Below are positions 1-8,912 of a stretch of 64,000 nucleotides of DNA, one piece after another. The translations under genes and the position numbers were made by a program. The stretch's first letter is position 1. Every line of letters begins with the position of its first letter. Source of the DNA: Natronococcus pandeyae (lineage in GTDB: Archaea > Halobacteriota > Halobacteria > Halobacteriales > Natrialbaceae); contig NZ_PHNJ01000005.1 in assembly GCF_008122205.1 (NCBI RefSeq), forward strand, positions 276,800 to 340,799, written 5' to 3'. The notes beneath the pieces are model-generated. The model searched no databases, was not told the origin of the DNA, and was given only the letters and a program-made list of their open reading frames with translations.

Positions 1-36
1 ACGGAGCCTCGATTCAAATCGCTCGTCGTGTCCACC

Positions 37-177
37 ATGAAAGACGTTGAACTCGACCCGAGTGAAGAATCGACCTACGAGTGTTTCAACTGCGGGACCG
101 TCGTCCGATCGGTGTCGTCGGCCACCTGTCCCGACTGCGGCGCCGACATGCGTAATCGCCAGACGCCGCTCGAGTAA
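37..177 (+). CDS. Small rubrerythrin-like zinc-ribbon protein
   Basis: This encodes a 46-residue acidic protein with two CxxC knuckles (CFNC and CPDC), about 16 residues apart, that would bind one zinc in a rubredoxin/rubrerythrin-like ribbon. Many haloarchaea carry such mini zinc proteins, annotated as rubrerythrin-like or DUF7129; their role is unknown, with nucleic-acid or protein contact as the usual guess. The stop codon lies two bases before the glutamate dehydrogenase start, so the two are probably cotranscribed. The gene is complete. The small size makes the call rest on the four cysteines and the close coupling to gdhB. Confidence 0.8.
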   Translation: MKDVELDPSEESTYECFNCGTVVRSVSSATCPDCGADMRNRQTPLE

Positions 178-179
178 CG

Positions 180-1484
180 ATGAGCTCACAGCAGCGTTCT
201 TCTTCACCGACAGCGGATGCGCCGGCCTCGGAGGCCACCGATTCGGAGACCGCCCTCGAGACCGCGCGCAGACAGCTTCGTCGCGCGACGACCCACCTCG
301 AACTCGACGACACGGTCGTAGAGCGGCTCAAGCATCCAGCGAAGGTCCACGAGGTAACCATCCCGCTCGAGCGCGACGACGGTTCGGTCGAGATTTTCAC
401 GGGATACCGAGCCCAGCACGATAGCGTCCGCGGCCCGTTCAAAGGGGGGTTGCGATACCACCCGGCGGTCACCCGCGACGAGTGCGTGGGGCTCGCGATG
501 TGGATGACCTGGAAGTGTGCCGTCATGGATCTCCCCTTCGGCGGCGCGAAAGGTGGAATCGTCGTCGACCCCAAATCGCTGAGCGACGACGAGAAGGAGC
601 GGCTCACTCGCCGGTTCACCCAGGAGATCCGTGAGGTGGTCGGACCGACGAAAGACATCCCCGCCCCCGATATGGGAACCGATCCGCAGACGATGGCCTG
701 GTTGATGGACGCCTACAGCATGCAGGAAGGGGAGACGATCCCCGGCGTGGTCACCGGCAAGCCCCCCGCCATCGGCGGCAGTTACGGCCGCGAGGAAGCG
801 CCCGGTCGCAGCGTCGCCATCGTTACGCGCGAGACCTGCGCGTACTACGACTCCCCGCTCGAGGAGACGACCGTCGCCGTCCAGGGGTTCGGCAGCGTCG
901 GCGCCAACGCAGCCTGCCTGCTCGAGGAGTGGGGCGCGACCGTCGTCGCCGTCAGCGACGTCAACGGCGCCGTCTACGACCCCGCCGGGATCGACGTGGC
1001 CGCGATCCCGTCCCACGACGAAGAGCCAGAAGCGGTCACCGGAAACGCCGAGGGCACTCGGATCTCGAACGCGGAGCTCCTGGAACTCGACGTCGACGTG
1101 CTGATCCCGGCCGCGGTCGGCAACGTCATCACCGAGGACAACGCCGCCGACGTGCGAGCCGACCTCGTCGTCGAGGGGGCGAACGGGCCGACGACGTTCG
1201 CCGCCGACTCGATCCTCGCCGAGCGCGGGATCCGTGTGCTGCCGGACATCCTCGCCAACGCGGGCGGGGTGACCGTCTCGTACTTCGAGTGGCTTCAGGA
1301 CATCAACCGCCGGACGTGGAGCGCGGAGCGAGTCAACGAAGAACTTGAGGCCGAGATCGTCGGGGCCTGGAACGACCTCCGCGAGGAGGTCGAGCGGCGG
1401 GACGTCTCCTGGCGCGACGCGGCTTACGTCGTCGCGCTCTCGCGAATCGCCGATGCACACGAGGCGCGAGGGCTCTGGCCCTGA
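180..1484 (+). CDS. gdhB: Glutamate dehydrogenase (Glu/Leu/Phe/Val family)
   Basis: This 434-residue enzyme should catalyse reversible oxidative deamination of glutamate to 2-oxoglutarate and ammonium in the cytoplasm. The N-terminal dimerisation/substrate domain shows FKGGLRYHP (residues 87-95), the substrate lysine in WKCAVM (K112), the catalytic lysine in FGGAKGG (K124) and PAPDMGT (161-167). The C-terminal Rossmann domain has GFGSVG (236-241) for NAD(P), and the [13 protein letters not shown] signature lies near the end. Length matches the hexameric GdhB family. A low-complexity Ser/Ala/Glu N-terminal extension of about 25 residues precedes the fold, as in other haloarchaeal paralogs. It follows the zinc-ribbon gene with a two-base gap. 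Cofactor preference cannot be read from the sequence. Confidence 0.95.
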   Translation: MSSQQRSSSPTADAPASEATDSETALETARRQLRRATTHLELDDTVVERLKHPAKVHEVTIPLERDDGSVEIFTGYRAQHDSVRGPFKGGLRYHPAVTRDECVGLAMWMTWKCAVMDLPFGGAKGGIVVDPKSLSDDEKERLTRRFTQEIREVVGPTKDIPAPDMGTDPQTMAWLMDAYSMQEGETIPGVVTGKPPAIGGSYGREEAPGRSVAIVTRETCAYYDSPLEETTVAVQGFGSVGANAACLLEEWGATVVAVSDVNGAVYDPAGIDVAAIPSHDEEPEAVTGNAEGTRISNAELLELDVDVLIPAAVGNVITEDNAADVRADLVVEGANGPTTFAADSILAERGIRVLPDILANAGGVTVSYFEWLQDINRRTWSAERVNEELEAEIVGAWNDLREEVERRDVSWRDAAYVVALSRIADAHEARGLWP

Positions 1485-1519
1485 GCGGCGACCTCGAGCG
1501 TCGGCGCCGTTTTTTCGTG

Positions 1520-2365
1520 TCAGTACGGCGGTTCGGGTCGAGTCCCGTCCCGTCGGAGGTGGGTCGGCCCCCACCGGGCCACTACGACGACCGCGACGAC
1601 GACGAACAGGAAACTCTGGACCGTCCGCGTCTCGGGTGCCAGATCGAAGAACTGGCCCGTGAAGTTCTGCGTGAAGTGAAAGACGATCGCCGCGAGGACG
1701 CTTCGACTCGCGTTGTTGTAGATCCAGGTGTAGAAGACGGACGCGATCACGATGCCGACCGCGAACCGGACGGGCTCCGGCGGCCCGCCCGCGGCCGCGA
1801 AGTAGCCGACCATCGCGAACAGCGGCGCGTGCCAGGTCAGCCAGGCGAGGCCGACGAGGAGGCTCGCGACGGTCGCGTTCCACCGTCGCTGACAGCGATC
1901 GAGCAGAAAGCCGCGCCAGCCGATCTCCTCGGGGAGCGGCCCGAGCACGAGGACGAACGCGGCGAAGGCGAGCAGCGATTCCGGACTGGCGAGCAGTTCG
2001 CGAGCGCCCTCGAGGTCGGCCGGCTGACTCGAGAGTCCGAGCCCGACGACCAGTCCGGCCGCGACCGCCGTGAGCGCGGGAACGAACAGGACGGTGACCG
2101 CCCACCAGCGGGCCGGAACGAGCCGCGGGTCGACGAGCCGCCGGCCGAGATCACGAAGCCCCGCTCGGCCGCCGACGGCCCAGCTCATCACGATTCCGCC
2201 GAGCATCGGTCCCGTTCCGCCGAGGACGAGGAAGACGACGCCCGGATACGAAAACGCCTCCCAGCCAGTCGCGACGACGATACCCCAAAAGAACCAGCTC
2301 CAGCCGTGCGAGAACAGCAGGTATCCCCACAGGTCACGGTTTCGGCGTCCGAGTCGGCGTTCCAT
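1520..2365 (-). CDS. CPBP-family intramembrane metalloprotease (CAAX protease-like)
   Basis: This is a 281-residue polytopic membrane protein with about seven to eight hydrophobic segments. The Abi/CPBP motifs are visible: EEIGWRGF with the glutamate pair at 146-147, a TWHAP motif with H179, and FHFTQN with H230, which together form the predicted metal-dependent active site. Family members cleave prenylated or other membrane substrates or have lost known targets; the substrate here is unknown. The gene is convergent with gdhB and lies 21 bases downstream of the phosphoribosyltransferase gene, so both may be read from one promoter. Confidence 0.88.
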   Translation of the reverse strand: MERRLGRRNRDLWGYLLFSHGWSWFFWGIVVATGWEAFSYPGVVFLVLGGTGPMLGGIVMSWAVGGRAGLRDLGRRLVDPRLVPARWWAVTVLFVPALTAVAAGLVVGLGLSSQPADLEGARELLASPESLLAFAAFVLVLGPLPEEIGWRGFLLDRCQRRWNATVASLLVGLAWLTWHAPLFAMVGYFAAAGGPPEPVRFAVGIVIASVFYTWIYNNASRSVLAAIVFHFTQNFTGQFFDLAPETRTVQSFLFVVVAVVVVARWGPTHLRRDGTRPEPPY

Positions 2366-2386
2366 CCCGATCCAGCCTCGAGCCAG

Positions 2387-3019
2387 CTACCGATCGTTCC
2401 CTTCGAGGTACTCGATCGCCTCCTCGTCGCTCACCTGGCCGAACGTTCGATAGAACTGGCCGACGGCCCGGAAGCTCGCGGGGGTCTGGAGGGGGATCAC
2501 CTCGTCGGCTTCGTCCTGCAGGGAGTTGACCGAGTCGGGCGAGCCCACGGGAACCGCGAGCGCGACGTACTCGGCCCCGGAATCTTGCACTTGCCGGAGA
2601 CAAGCCGTCGCGGTCGCGCCGGTCGCGACGCCGTCGTCGACGACGACGACGCGTTTCCCCTCGAGATCCGGCAGCCCCGGCTCGTCGCGGTAGCGATCGG
2701 CCTTCTGTCGGGCGTTCTCGGCTTCCTCCTCGCGAACGTCCTCGAGGTACGACTCGGACACGCCGAGCCGGTCGATGAGCTCCTCGTTTTGCCAGACGCT
2801 GCCGTCGCTCGCGACCGCCCCGATCGCCAGTTCCGGGTTGTTCGGCGCGCCCATCTTTCTGGCGACGACGACGTCGAGATCGGCCTCGAGCGCGTCGGCG
2901 ACCGGTCGAGCGACCGGTAACGCACCACGAGGAATCCCGAGGACGACGTCGGCCTCGAGACCGCGACGTTCGAGTTCCGTTGCGAGTTGGTTGCCGGCAT
3001 CGGTTCGATCCTCGAACAT
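2387..3019 (-). CDS. Phosphoribosyltransferase family protein
   Basis: This is a type I phosphoribosyltransferase of 210 residues. The PRPP-binding loop reads VVVVDDGVATGATATA near residue 120, preceded by a hood that starts IPRGALPVA. Domain families of this kind (COG1926) are often found alone or fused to dienelactone-hydrolase-like domains in bacteria; the base they act on is unknown. I chose the ATG at 3019, giving MFEDRTDAG, because family members start just before an FxDRxxAG motif; an in-frame ATG exists seven codons upstream. It sits directly upstream of the CPBP protease gene on the same strand. Confidence 0.85.
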   Translation of the reverse strand: MFEDRTDAGNQLATELERRGLEADVVLGIPRGALPVARPVADALEADLDVVVARKMGAPNNPELAIGAVASDGSVWQNEELIDRLGVSESYLEDVREEEAENARQKADRYRDEPGLPDLEGKRVVVVDDGVATGATATACLRQVQDSGAEYVALAVPVGSPDSVNSLQDEADEVIPLQTPASFRAVGQFYRTFGQVSDEEAIEYLEGNDR

Positions 3020-3138
3020 GGACGGTCCTACGACGGCCACGTACTATGTCTTGGCGTAGCATACGACGGCAGCGATTCCGTCGGGCGACTGGAACACGCT
3101 TGCCGAACGGCTACCCGTCACTGGCCGAGAAAACCAGT

Positions 3139-3915
3139 ATGGGACGACTCCAGCGAACGCTCTCGAATATCTCCGAGGAATCCGGCACCGACAGCGGCCG
3201 CGTCGGCATCGTCGCCGGCAGCGTCGACTACCCGAACCAGCCCGCGCTCGTCGGCCGGGCCGCGCTTCGAACGGGCTCCGATCACGTCCGCGCGGTCGTC
3301 ACGGAAGAGATCTACGAGATCGTCGCGACTCACGATCCGAACCTGCTCGCCAGCAAGTACGAGGGCGAACGGTTCGACCAGGTCGCCGTCGAGCGCGCCG
3401 TCGAGGTCAGCGAGTGGGCGGACGCGATGGTGATCGGTCCCGGCTTCGCCGACGCCGAGCCGGCGGCGATCCGCGAGACGATCGACCGGATCGACGTCCC
3501 GACCGTCGTCGACGCCATCGCGATCGAACCGGCGCTCGAGGCCGACCTCTCGAACGCGGTGCTCACGCCGAACGACGACGAAGAGGATACGATTACCGAG
3601 TCCTACGACTCGCTCAAGGTGTTTACCGAGGAGACGGGTGCCGTCATCACCTTCACGGGAGGTACCGACGAGATCATCGCCGGCGGCAAACGAATGGAAA
3701 ACTACACCGGAACCTCGGCGCTGACCGTCGCCGGCACGGGCGACACGCTGGCCGGTATCACTGCCTCGCTGCTCGGGCAGGGAATGGAGCGCGAGGACGC
3801 CGCCGAACTGGCCGCGTGGATCCTCGGCAAGAGCGGCGAACTCGCGACGGCCGAGTTCGGGCCGGGCGTCCTCGCGACCGACGTCATCGACCGGATTCCG
3901 GATACGATCCGCTGA
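3139..3915 (+). CDS. NAD(P)H-hydrate dehydratase-like carbohydrate-kinase domain protein
   Basis: This 258-residue ribokinase-fold protein resembles the C-terminal kinase-like domain of Nnr/YjeF, which uses ADP or ATP to repair hydrated NAD(P)H. The visible features are an N-terminal GRVGIVAGS strand, MVIGPGF near residue 96, LTPNDDE in the position of the usual LTPHxxE motif, and the anion-hole GTGDTLAG motif near residue 202 with the catalytic aspartate. No YjeF epimerase domain is attached, so it is a stand-alone member. The start at 3139 gives MGRLQRTLS, as in haloarchaeal relatives. LTPND instead of LTPH could indicate a changed substrate. Confidence 0.82.
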   Translation: MGRLQRTLSNISEESGTDSGRVGIVAGSVDYPNQPALVGRAALRTGSDHVRAVVTEEIYEIVATHDPNLLASKYEGERFDQVAVERAVEVSEWADAMVIGPGFADAEPAAIRETIDRIDVPTVVDAIAIEPALEADLSNAVLTPNDDEEDTITESYDSLKVFTEETGAVITFTGGTDEIIAGGKRMENYTGTSALTVAGTGDTLAGITASLLGQGMEREDAAELAAWILGKSGELATAEFGPGVLATDVIDRIPDTIR

Positions 3916-3976
3916 CGACCGTCGCGACTCGAGCCCCGTAACCCATTTCTGACGGTCTCTCGTCGGCTCGACTACA

Positions 3977-4660
3977 ATGGCTTCACACGGCGACGATCGA
4001 GCGGCGGCCGCGACGGGAACTGACGACATCTCCCACCCGCTGGTCGCGGCGGTCTACGACTGGGTCGTCCCCGACCGGTTTCTCTTCGGGCCCCACCGGG
4101 AGTACCTGACCGACGACCTCTCGGGACGCGTGCTCGACGTCGGGGCCGGAACCGGAGCGAACTTTACCTACGTCGCCGACGACAGCGAGCGCATCTCCTA
4201 CCACGCGATCGAACCCGACCCCCACATGCGAAAGCAGGCGGCCGAGAAGGCGCGAGACGTCGGTTGCAGTGTGACGCTGCGGGACGCCCGGGCCGAATCG
4301 CTTCCCTACCCCGACGAGAGCGTCGACGTCGTCATCTCCAGCCTCGTCTTCTGTACCATCGCGGATCCCGACGCCGCCCTCGAGGAGGTCGCCCGCGTGC
4401 TGAAACCCGGCGGCGAACTGCGGTTCCTCGAGCACGTCCACGCCGACGGCTGGCGAGCGACCGGCCAGGACCTCCTGAACCCGCTCTGGAGCCGCGCCGC
4501 CGGCGGCTGCCAGCTCAACCGCGAGACGGTCGAGCGGTTCGTCTGTCACGACGCCTTCGCAGTCGAAGAGATCGAGCGCATCGCGTTCGGGCTCTTTCCG
4601 GCGACGCCGATCGTGCGCGGGACGCTGCGACGGCGCCGCGACGCACCCCTTTCGGACTGA
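3977..4660 (+). CDS. Class I SAM-dependent methyltransferase
   Basis: This 227-residue protein has a Rossmann methyltransferase core. Motif I is VLDVGAGTGANF near residues 50-61, motif II carries an acidic AIEPDPHM segment, and the post-motif LKPGGELRFLEHV lies near residue 141. It belongs to the UbiE/COQ5-like Methyltransf_11 group with an extended C-terminal part (GGCQLNRET) also found in METTL7-like enzymes, which act on thiols or lipids. The substrate is not predictable. It follows the nucleotide-repair gene by 61 bases on the same strand. Confidence 0.88.
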   Translation: MASHGDDRAAAATGTDDISHPLVAAVYDWVVPDRFLFGPHREYLTDDLSGRVLDVGAGTGANFTYVADDSERISYHAIEPDPHMRKQAAEKARDVGCSVTLRDARAESLPYPDESVDVVISSLVFCTIADPDAALEEVARVLKPGGELRFLEHVHADGWRATGQDLLNPLWSRAAGGCQLNRETVERFVCHDAFAVEEIERIAFGLFPATPIVRGTLRRRRDAPLSD

Positions 4661-4710
4661 CGGGAGTTAGCCGTTACCGACTCCGCGTCCGTCCCGCGAT
4701 CGTCCTCGAG

Positions 4711-5136
4711 CTACGACCCACAGAAAGTCTCGGACAGGCTCACTTCGTCGTCTCTGACGACGATCGAGACGCGGTTCTCGAGGTCGTCGTCCGCGTTACA
4801 GGTCGCCCGGTAATCCAACCGGTCGCGCGTTCCGTCGGGCAGTTCGGCGGTGACGGAGTATCGACCGGGCTCGAGCGCGTCGTCGATGTCGCGGCGGGTG
4901 TACTCGTCGTGGCTTTCCTCGCCGACGCCGTCGAGTTCGTACGACTCCGCCAGGGCCGTCTCGTCGTCCGGCACCTCGAACGTGACGTGTACGGTTTGTT
5001 CCGACTCCCTAAAATTCACCAGTCGAAGTCCGATATCGGGCTTCGGTTCGTCGAAGACGGAGAGACACCCGGCGCCGCTCGCGAGCACGACCGACAGGAG
5101 CGCACAGATCCGCCTGCGCGGAAGCTCGAGGGTCAT
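4711..5136 (-). CDS. Predicted haloarchaeal lipoprotein
   Basis: This 141-residue protein has an N-terminal hydrophobic signal with a lipobox (GAGC, cysteine near residue 23) preceded by twin arginines, so it is probably exported and lipid-anchored. The rest is a small beta-rich domain with expressions such as ESEQTVHVTFEV and LEPGRYSVTAEL, and two further cysteines that could form a disulfide. I recognise no enzyme motif. The start at 5136 was chosen because it places the signal peptide at the N-terminus; the reading frame runs on upstream without a better start. Confidence 0.75.
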   Translation of the reverse strand: MTLELPRRRICALLSVVLASGAGCLSVFDEPKPDIGLRLVNFRESEQTVHVTFEVPDDETALAESYELDGVGEESHDEYTRRDIDDALEPGRYSVTAELPDGTRDRLDYRATCNADDDLENRVSIVVRDDEVSLSETFCGS

Positions 5137-5278
5137 ATCGGAAATAAAACAGTCGAAATTAAATGTGTTCCGTCGCGGTGAACGAATCCTCGCCCGCGCC
5201 ACCGGTTGCCTCGTCGGAACGGGATCGAGGGAGCGGCCGGCGACGGTCTTTATCTGGGAGGAGACCCCCGATAGAGCC

Positions 5279-6388
5279 ATGAGCGACGACAGACTGCGGA
5301 TGACGCCGGGACCCACCGAGGTCCCGACCGCCGTCCGCCAGGCGATGAGCGAACCGACGCCGAACCCCGACCTCGAGCCCGAGTTCTTCGAGTTCTACCG
5401 GTCGCTGACCGACAAACTCGAGACGATCTATCACGCGGGGATAGACGCCGACGGGACGAGTGCGAGCGAGCGAGACGAGGACGTCGTCGTCCTCGGCGGC
5501 GAAGGCATTCTGGGACTCGAGGCCGCCATCGCGTCGCTCGTCGGCGAGGGCGATCAGGTGCTCTGCCTCTCCAACGGCCTCTACGGCGAGGGGTTCGCCG
5601 ACTTCGTCGAGAACTACGGCGGCGAGGCGGTCGTCAGCGAGGTGTCCTGGCGCGAGACGCTCGACGTCGACGTCGTCGCGGACGTCCTCGAGGAGGAGGG
5701 GCCGTTCGACGTGGCGACGATGGTCCACTGCGAGACACCGACGGGAACGCTGAACGACCTCGAACCGGTCCTGGACGTGCTCGAGGAGTACGACGTACTG
5801 TCGGTCGTCGACGCGGTCTCCTCGCTCGGTGGAACGCCCGTCCCGACCGGGAAGATCGACGTCTGCCTCGGCGCGAGCCAGAAGTGTCTCAGCGCGCCGC
5901 CCGGACTCACTACCTGCGCGGTCAGCGAACGCGCCTGGGACCGCATCGAGTCCGTCGAGAACCCGACGCTCTACGCCGACCTCGAACCGTGGCGAACCGC
6001 GGCCGACGAGGAGTGGTTCCCGTACACGCACCTCGCGTCGAACCTGTACGGACTCGACGCCGCGGTCGACCTGCTGCTCGAGGAGGGACTCGACGACGTC
6101 TTCGCGCGCCACGAGGAGACCGCGACGCTGTGTCGCGAGCGCGCCGCGGACCTCGGCCTGGAGACGTACGCGGAGGACGAGGCCGACTGCTCGCCGACCG
6201 TGACCGCGCTCGACGTCGAGCGGGCGACCGACGTACAGCAAGCGGTGCTGGAGGAACACGATATCGTCCTCGCGACCGGCCTCGGCGACCTCGAGGACGA
6301 GATCCTCCGGATCGGTCACATGGGCCACAACGCGCGAACGGATCGCGTGGAGCGAACGATGGACGCGATCGCGAACGTACTCGAGTGA
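5279..6388 (+). CDS. PLP-dependent class V aminotransferase (serine-pyruvate/alanine-glyoxylate type)
   Basis: This 369-residue enzyme is a fold-type I aminotransferase. It begins with the family signature RMTPGPTEVP, has LGGEGILGLEAA for the PLP phosphate cup, VVDAVSSLGG with the PLP-ring aspartate, and the Schiff-base lysine in LGASQKCLSAPPG. Related archaeal proteins transfer amino groups between alanine or serine and glyoxylate or pyruvate; some are annotated as phosphoserine aminotransferase-like. Exact substrates are uncertain. A TATA-like ctttatc element lies about 30 bases upstream. It is divergent from the lipoprotein gene. Confidence 0.9.
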   Translation: MSDDRLRMTPGPTEVPTAVRQAMSEPTPNPDLEPEFFEFYRSLTDKLETIYHAGIDADGTSASERDEDVVVLGGEGILGLEAAIASLVGEGDQVLCLSNGLYGEGFADFVENYGGEAVVSEVSWRETLDVDVVADVLEEEGPFDVATMVHCETPTGTLNDLEPVLDVLEEYDVLSVVDAVSSLGGTPVPTGKIDVCLGASQKCLSAPPGLTTCAVSERAWDRIESVENPTLYADLEPWRTAADEEWFPYTHLASNLYGLDAAVDLLLEEGLDDVFARHEETATLCRERAADLGLETYAEDEADCSPTVTALDVERATDVQQAVLEEHDIVLATGLGDLEDEILRIGHMGHNARTDRVERTMDAIANVLE

Positions 6389-6461
6389 CGAGTCCGGCTC
6401 TCTGGCGCACCCGGAACCTGCAGGTGGAACCGTTTCCCACGAGTCTAGACTAGTTTTCCGC

Positions 6462-6749
6462 ATGGACGAACCTGATCAGGAGCCCACCGAGAAACCGACG
6501 GAGGACAGGGAGGAAGCCGAACGCGAGGGGAAGTGGATGGCTCGCAGTTGGGTCGGGATCGCCGTCGTCTCGATACTCGGCTTGCTCTTGCTCGTCATCG
6601 GGATGATGCAGGCGACCGGGCTCGTCGACGTCTTCGCACCGGTCGCCGACTCCGAGACGGGACAGTGGGCCGCGTTCGGCGTCCTCGCGCTCGTCGTCCT
6701 CGCTATCGCCGGCTGGAGTTGGCGAGCGGTCAGCAGGAGTAACACCTGA
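6462..6749 (+). CDS. Small two-helix membrane protein, hypothetical
   Basis: This 95-residue protein has a highly charged N-terminal 25 residues rich in Glu and Lys, then two hydrophobic helices at roughly 29-52 and 66-86, and a short basic tail. I do not recognise a family. The acidic N-terminus and codon usage match the neighbours, supporting a real gene. A TATA-like element (tagactagttt) precedes the start by about 20 bases. Confidence 0.7.
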   Translation: MDEPDQEPTEKPTEDREEAEREGKWMARSWVGIAVVSILGLLLLVIGMMQATGLVDVFAPVADSETGQWAAFGVLALVVLAIAGWSWRAVSRSNT

Positions 6750-6839
6750 GAGACCCCGACGGTGACCGGCGACGTAACCGACCCCTTCCTCCCGTGTGCT
6801 ACGTAGGCACGCCGCACTGCTAGACGAGAGAGAAACCCG

Positions 6840-6846
6840 TTTAGGC
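6840..6846 (+). promoter_or_regulatory. TATA element of the YchF gene
   Basis: TTTAGG lies about 25 bases upstream of the ATG at 6868. This is the archaeal TATA spacing expected if transcription starts at or next to the start codon, so the mRNA is probably leaderless. Confidence 0.5.
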
Positions 6847-6867
6847 GCTGCCCGTCCAGAGCAGTCA

Positions 6868-8061
6868 ATGAGTTACCGGATCGGGTTAGTCGGAAAACCC
6901 TCTGTCGGCAAATCGAGTTTTTTCAATGCAGCGACGATGAACGACGTGCCAGAAGGGGCCTACCCGTTCACGACTATCGACCCCAGCGTGGGCGAGGCGT
7001 ACGTCCGCGTCGAGTGTGCGGCCCCCGAGTTCGACGAGGAGTGTACGCCGAACGTCGGCTACTGCGACCACGGAACGCGATTCGTCCCGACGAAACTCGT
7101 CGACGTCGCCGGGCTGATCCCCGGCGCCCACGAGGGTGCCGGCCTCGGCAACCAGTTCCTGACCGACCTGAACGAGACCGACGTCCTGATCCACGTCGTC
7201 GACTTCTCCGGCGAGACCGACCTCGAGGGAGAACCCACCGAGGATCACGACCCCCGGAAGGACATCGACTTCCTCGAGGAGGAACTCGACCAGTGGTACC
7301 TCGGCATCTTGGAGAAGGGGATCAACAGGTACGAGTCGGGATACACGACCGAGGACGACGCCATCGAGGAAGAGCTCGCCGAGCAGATGAGCGCCTTCAA
7401 GACGAACGAAGACGAGATCAAGCGCCTGATCCGGCGGACCGACGTCGGATTCGACCCCGCTGCCTGGGAGGACGAGGATCGACTCGCGCTCGCCCGTGAG
7501 ATCCGCACGGAGACCAAACCGATGGTGATCGCGGCGAACAAGATGGACACCCCGGAGGCACAGGAGAACTACGAGGAGATCACGACCGATCCCGACTACG
7601 AACACCTGACGATCGTTCCCGCGAGCGCCCACGCCGAACGGGCGCTCAAGTCGGCCGACAAGGCGGACGTCGTCGACTACCGTCCCGGGGACGACGAGTT
7701 CGAAATTACGGGCGACGTCTCGGGCGAGCAAGAACAGGGCCTCGAAGAGATCCGCGACTTCCTCGGTGCGTACGGCGCGACCGGCGTCCAGGCGGCCCTC
7801 GAGACCGCGCTGTTCGACGTGCTCGGCGTCGTTCCGGTCTTCCCCGGCGGCGCCAACGGACTCGGCAACGAACGCGGCGAAGTGCTGCCCGACTGTTACC
7901 TGATCCCGCCGAACTCGAGCGCGGAGGACTTCGCCTACAGCCTCCACTCGGACATCGGCGACGGCTTCCTCCACGCGATCGACTGTCGGTCGAACCGTCA
8001 ACTCGGCAAGAGCTACGAGGTCGAATCGCGGGACGTAATCGAGGTTATTACGACGAACTAG
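6868..8061 (+). CDS. ychF: YchF/Obg-type P-loop ATPase/GTPase
   Basis: This 397-residue translation-associated nucleotidase belongs to the Obg-like YchF/OLA1 group. The Walker A motif is GKPSVGKSS (residues 9-17), switch II is DVAGLIPGA, and the NKMD specificity motif (AANKMD) is present, followed by a long helical insertion (residues ~110-190). A TGS domain-like C-terminus (PDCYLIPPNSSAEDFAYSLHSD) contacts the ribosome in homologs. Archaeal members are longer than bacterial YchF, as here. The start at 6868 fits the family N-terminus MSYRIGLVGKP and the upstream TATA element. Confidence 0.95.
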   Translation: MSYRIGLVGKPSVGKSSFFNAATMNDVPEGAYPFTTIDPSVGEAYVRVECAAPEFDEECTPNVGYCDHGTRFVPTKLVDVAGLIPGAHEGAGLGNQFLTDLNETDVLIHVVDFSGETDLEGEPTEDHDPRKDIDFLEEELDQWYLGILEKGINRYESGYTTEDDAIEEELAEQMSAFKTNEDEIKRLIRRTDVGFDPAAWEDEDRLALAREIRTETKPMVIAANKMDTPEAQENYEEITTDPDYEHLTIVPASAHAERALKSADKADVVDYRPGDDEFEITGDVSGEQEQGLEEIRDFLGAYGATGVQAALETALFDVLGVVPVFPGGANGLGNERGEVLPDCYLIPPNSSAEDFAYSLHSDIGDGFLHAIDCRSNRQLGKSYEVESRDVIEVITTN

Positions 8062-8149
8062 CTCGCCGGGACGCGATCGCAGCCTCGGGTCTAGAGACCG
8101 ATCGGAGCGACGCCGACGCACTTTTGCCGTCTCCCTGGTATCGCCAACC

Positions 8150-8776
8150 ATGGACGCCGACGACGCGCCGAAGACCGAACCCGAAGCGGAGCGCCCTCCT
8201 CTCGAAGCGTGCGAGGGCGTTCCCAACTGGGACGACGAGTACGTCGACCGGGTGAGCGACCGGCTCATGCACAACTACGATCTCGAGAAGGAGTATTCGG
8301 TCGAGGGCGAGGTGTTCACGCTGTACGGACAGATGGCGCTCTCGAGCAAGAAGCACTTCCTCCACCCCGCGCTCTCGCTGGCCGAACACGAGTCGACCGA
8401 ACACCTGTTCGTCAGGCGGGTCGACCGCGCCGACGACCGGACGCTCGATCGGTTCGTCGAACTGGGCGAGCGACTGGCTGAGGAGTGGATCGACCCGGAC
8501 GAAGAACACTTCTCGACCGACTTTACGTTCGTCGCGGTCGCCCCGTCGATCCCCGAGGAGATCCGTGACCGCGTCTCGGGATTCGACGGCCGAACCCTGC
8601 TGAAGTACGGCTACCACGGCCACTACGAGATCAATCTGGCCGTCGTCGCCCCCGAGAGCGAGGACCTCGTCGCGAGCGAGAACGCCGACGTCGCGACGGC
8701 CTTCCGACTCTGGGACCCGATCGAACGCGAGGAGCCCGGCATTCTCGACCTGATCTCCCGACGGTTACAGCTATAG
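8150..8776 (+). CDS. Conserved haloarchaeal protein of unknown function
   Basis: This 208-residue soluble acidic protein begins with a Pro/Glu-rich 30-residue segment and then shows mixed alpha/beta sequence with aromatic-rich stretches (YSVEGEVFTLYGQMALSSKK, KYGYHGHYEINLAVVAPE). I recognise no catalytic motif. A His-containing GYHGHYE segment near residue 155 is the most distinctive feature. It lies 88 bases downstream of ychF and faces cstA. Codon use and acidity are typical of the chromosome, so it is a real gene. Confidence 0.75.
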   Translation: MDADDAPKTEPEAERPPLEACEGVPNWDDEYVDRVSDRLMHNYDLEKEYSVEGEVFTLYGQMALSSKKHFLHPALSLAEHESTEHLFVRRVDRADDRTLDRFVELGERLAEEWIDPDEEHFSTDFTFVAVAPSIPEEIRDRVSGFDGRTLLKYGYHGHYEINLAVVAPESEDLVASENADVATAFRLWDPIEREEPGILDLISRRLQL

Positions 8777-8912
8777 TCGCGACCGATACGACGGCGTTGG
8801 TCGACGCGTCGAGTCGTTTTGCGTTTCGTTCGTCTACGTACGTGCGACGCAGTCGCTCTTACTCGAGTCAAAAAAGTAAAATTGCAGTCGAATCCCGATC
8901 CCGGGATCGCGA

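Noticed and set aside
10..20. ATTCAAATC near the start considered as a tRNA T-loop
   Set aside because: Flanking bases do not form a T-stem or acceptor stem; it is more like promoter sequence of the small zinc protein.
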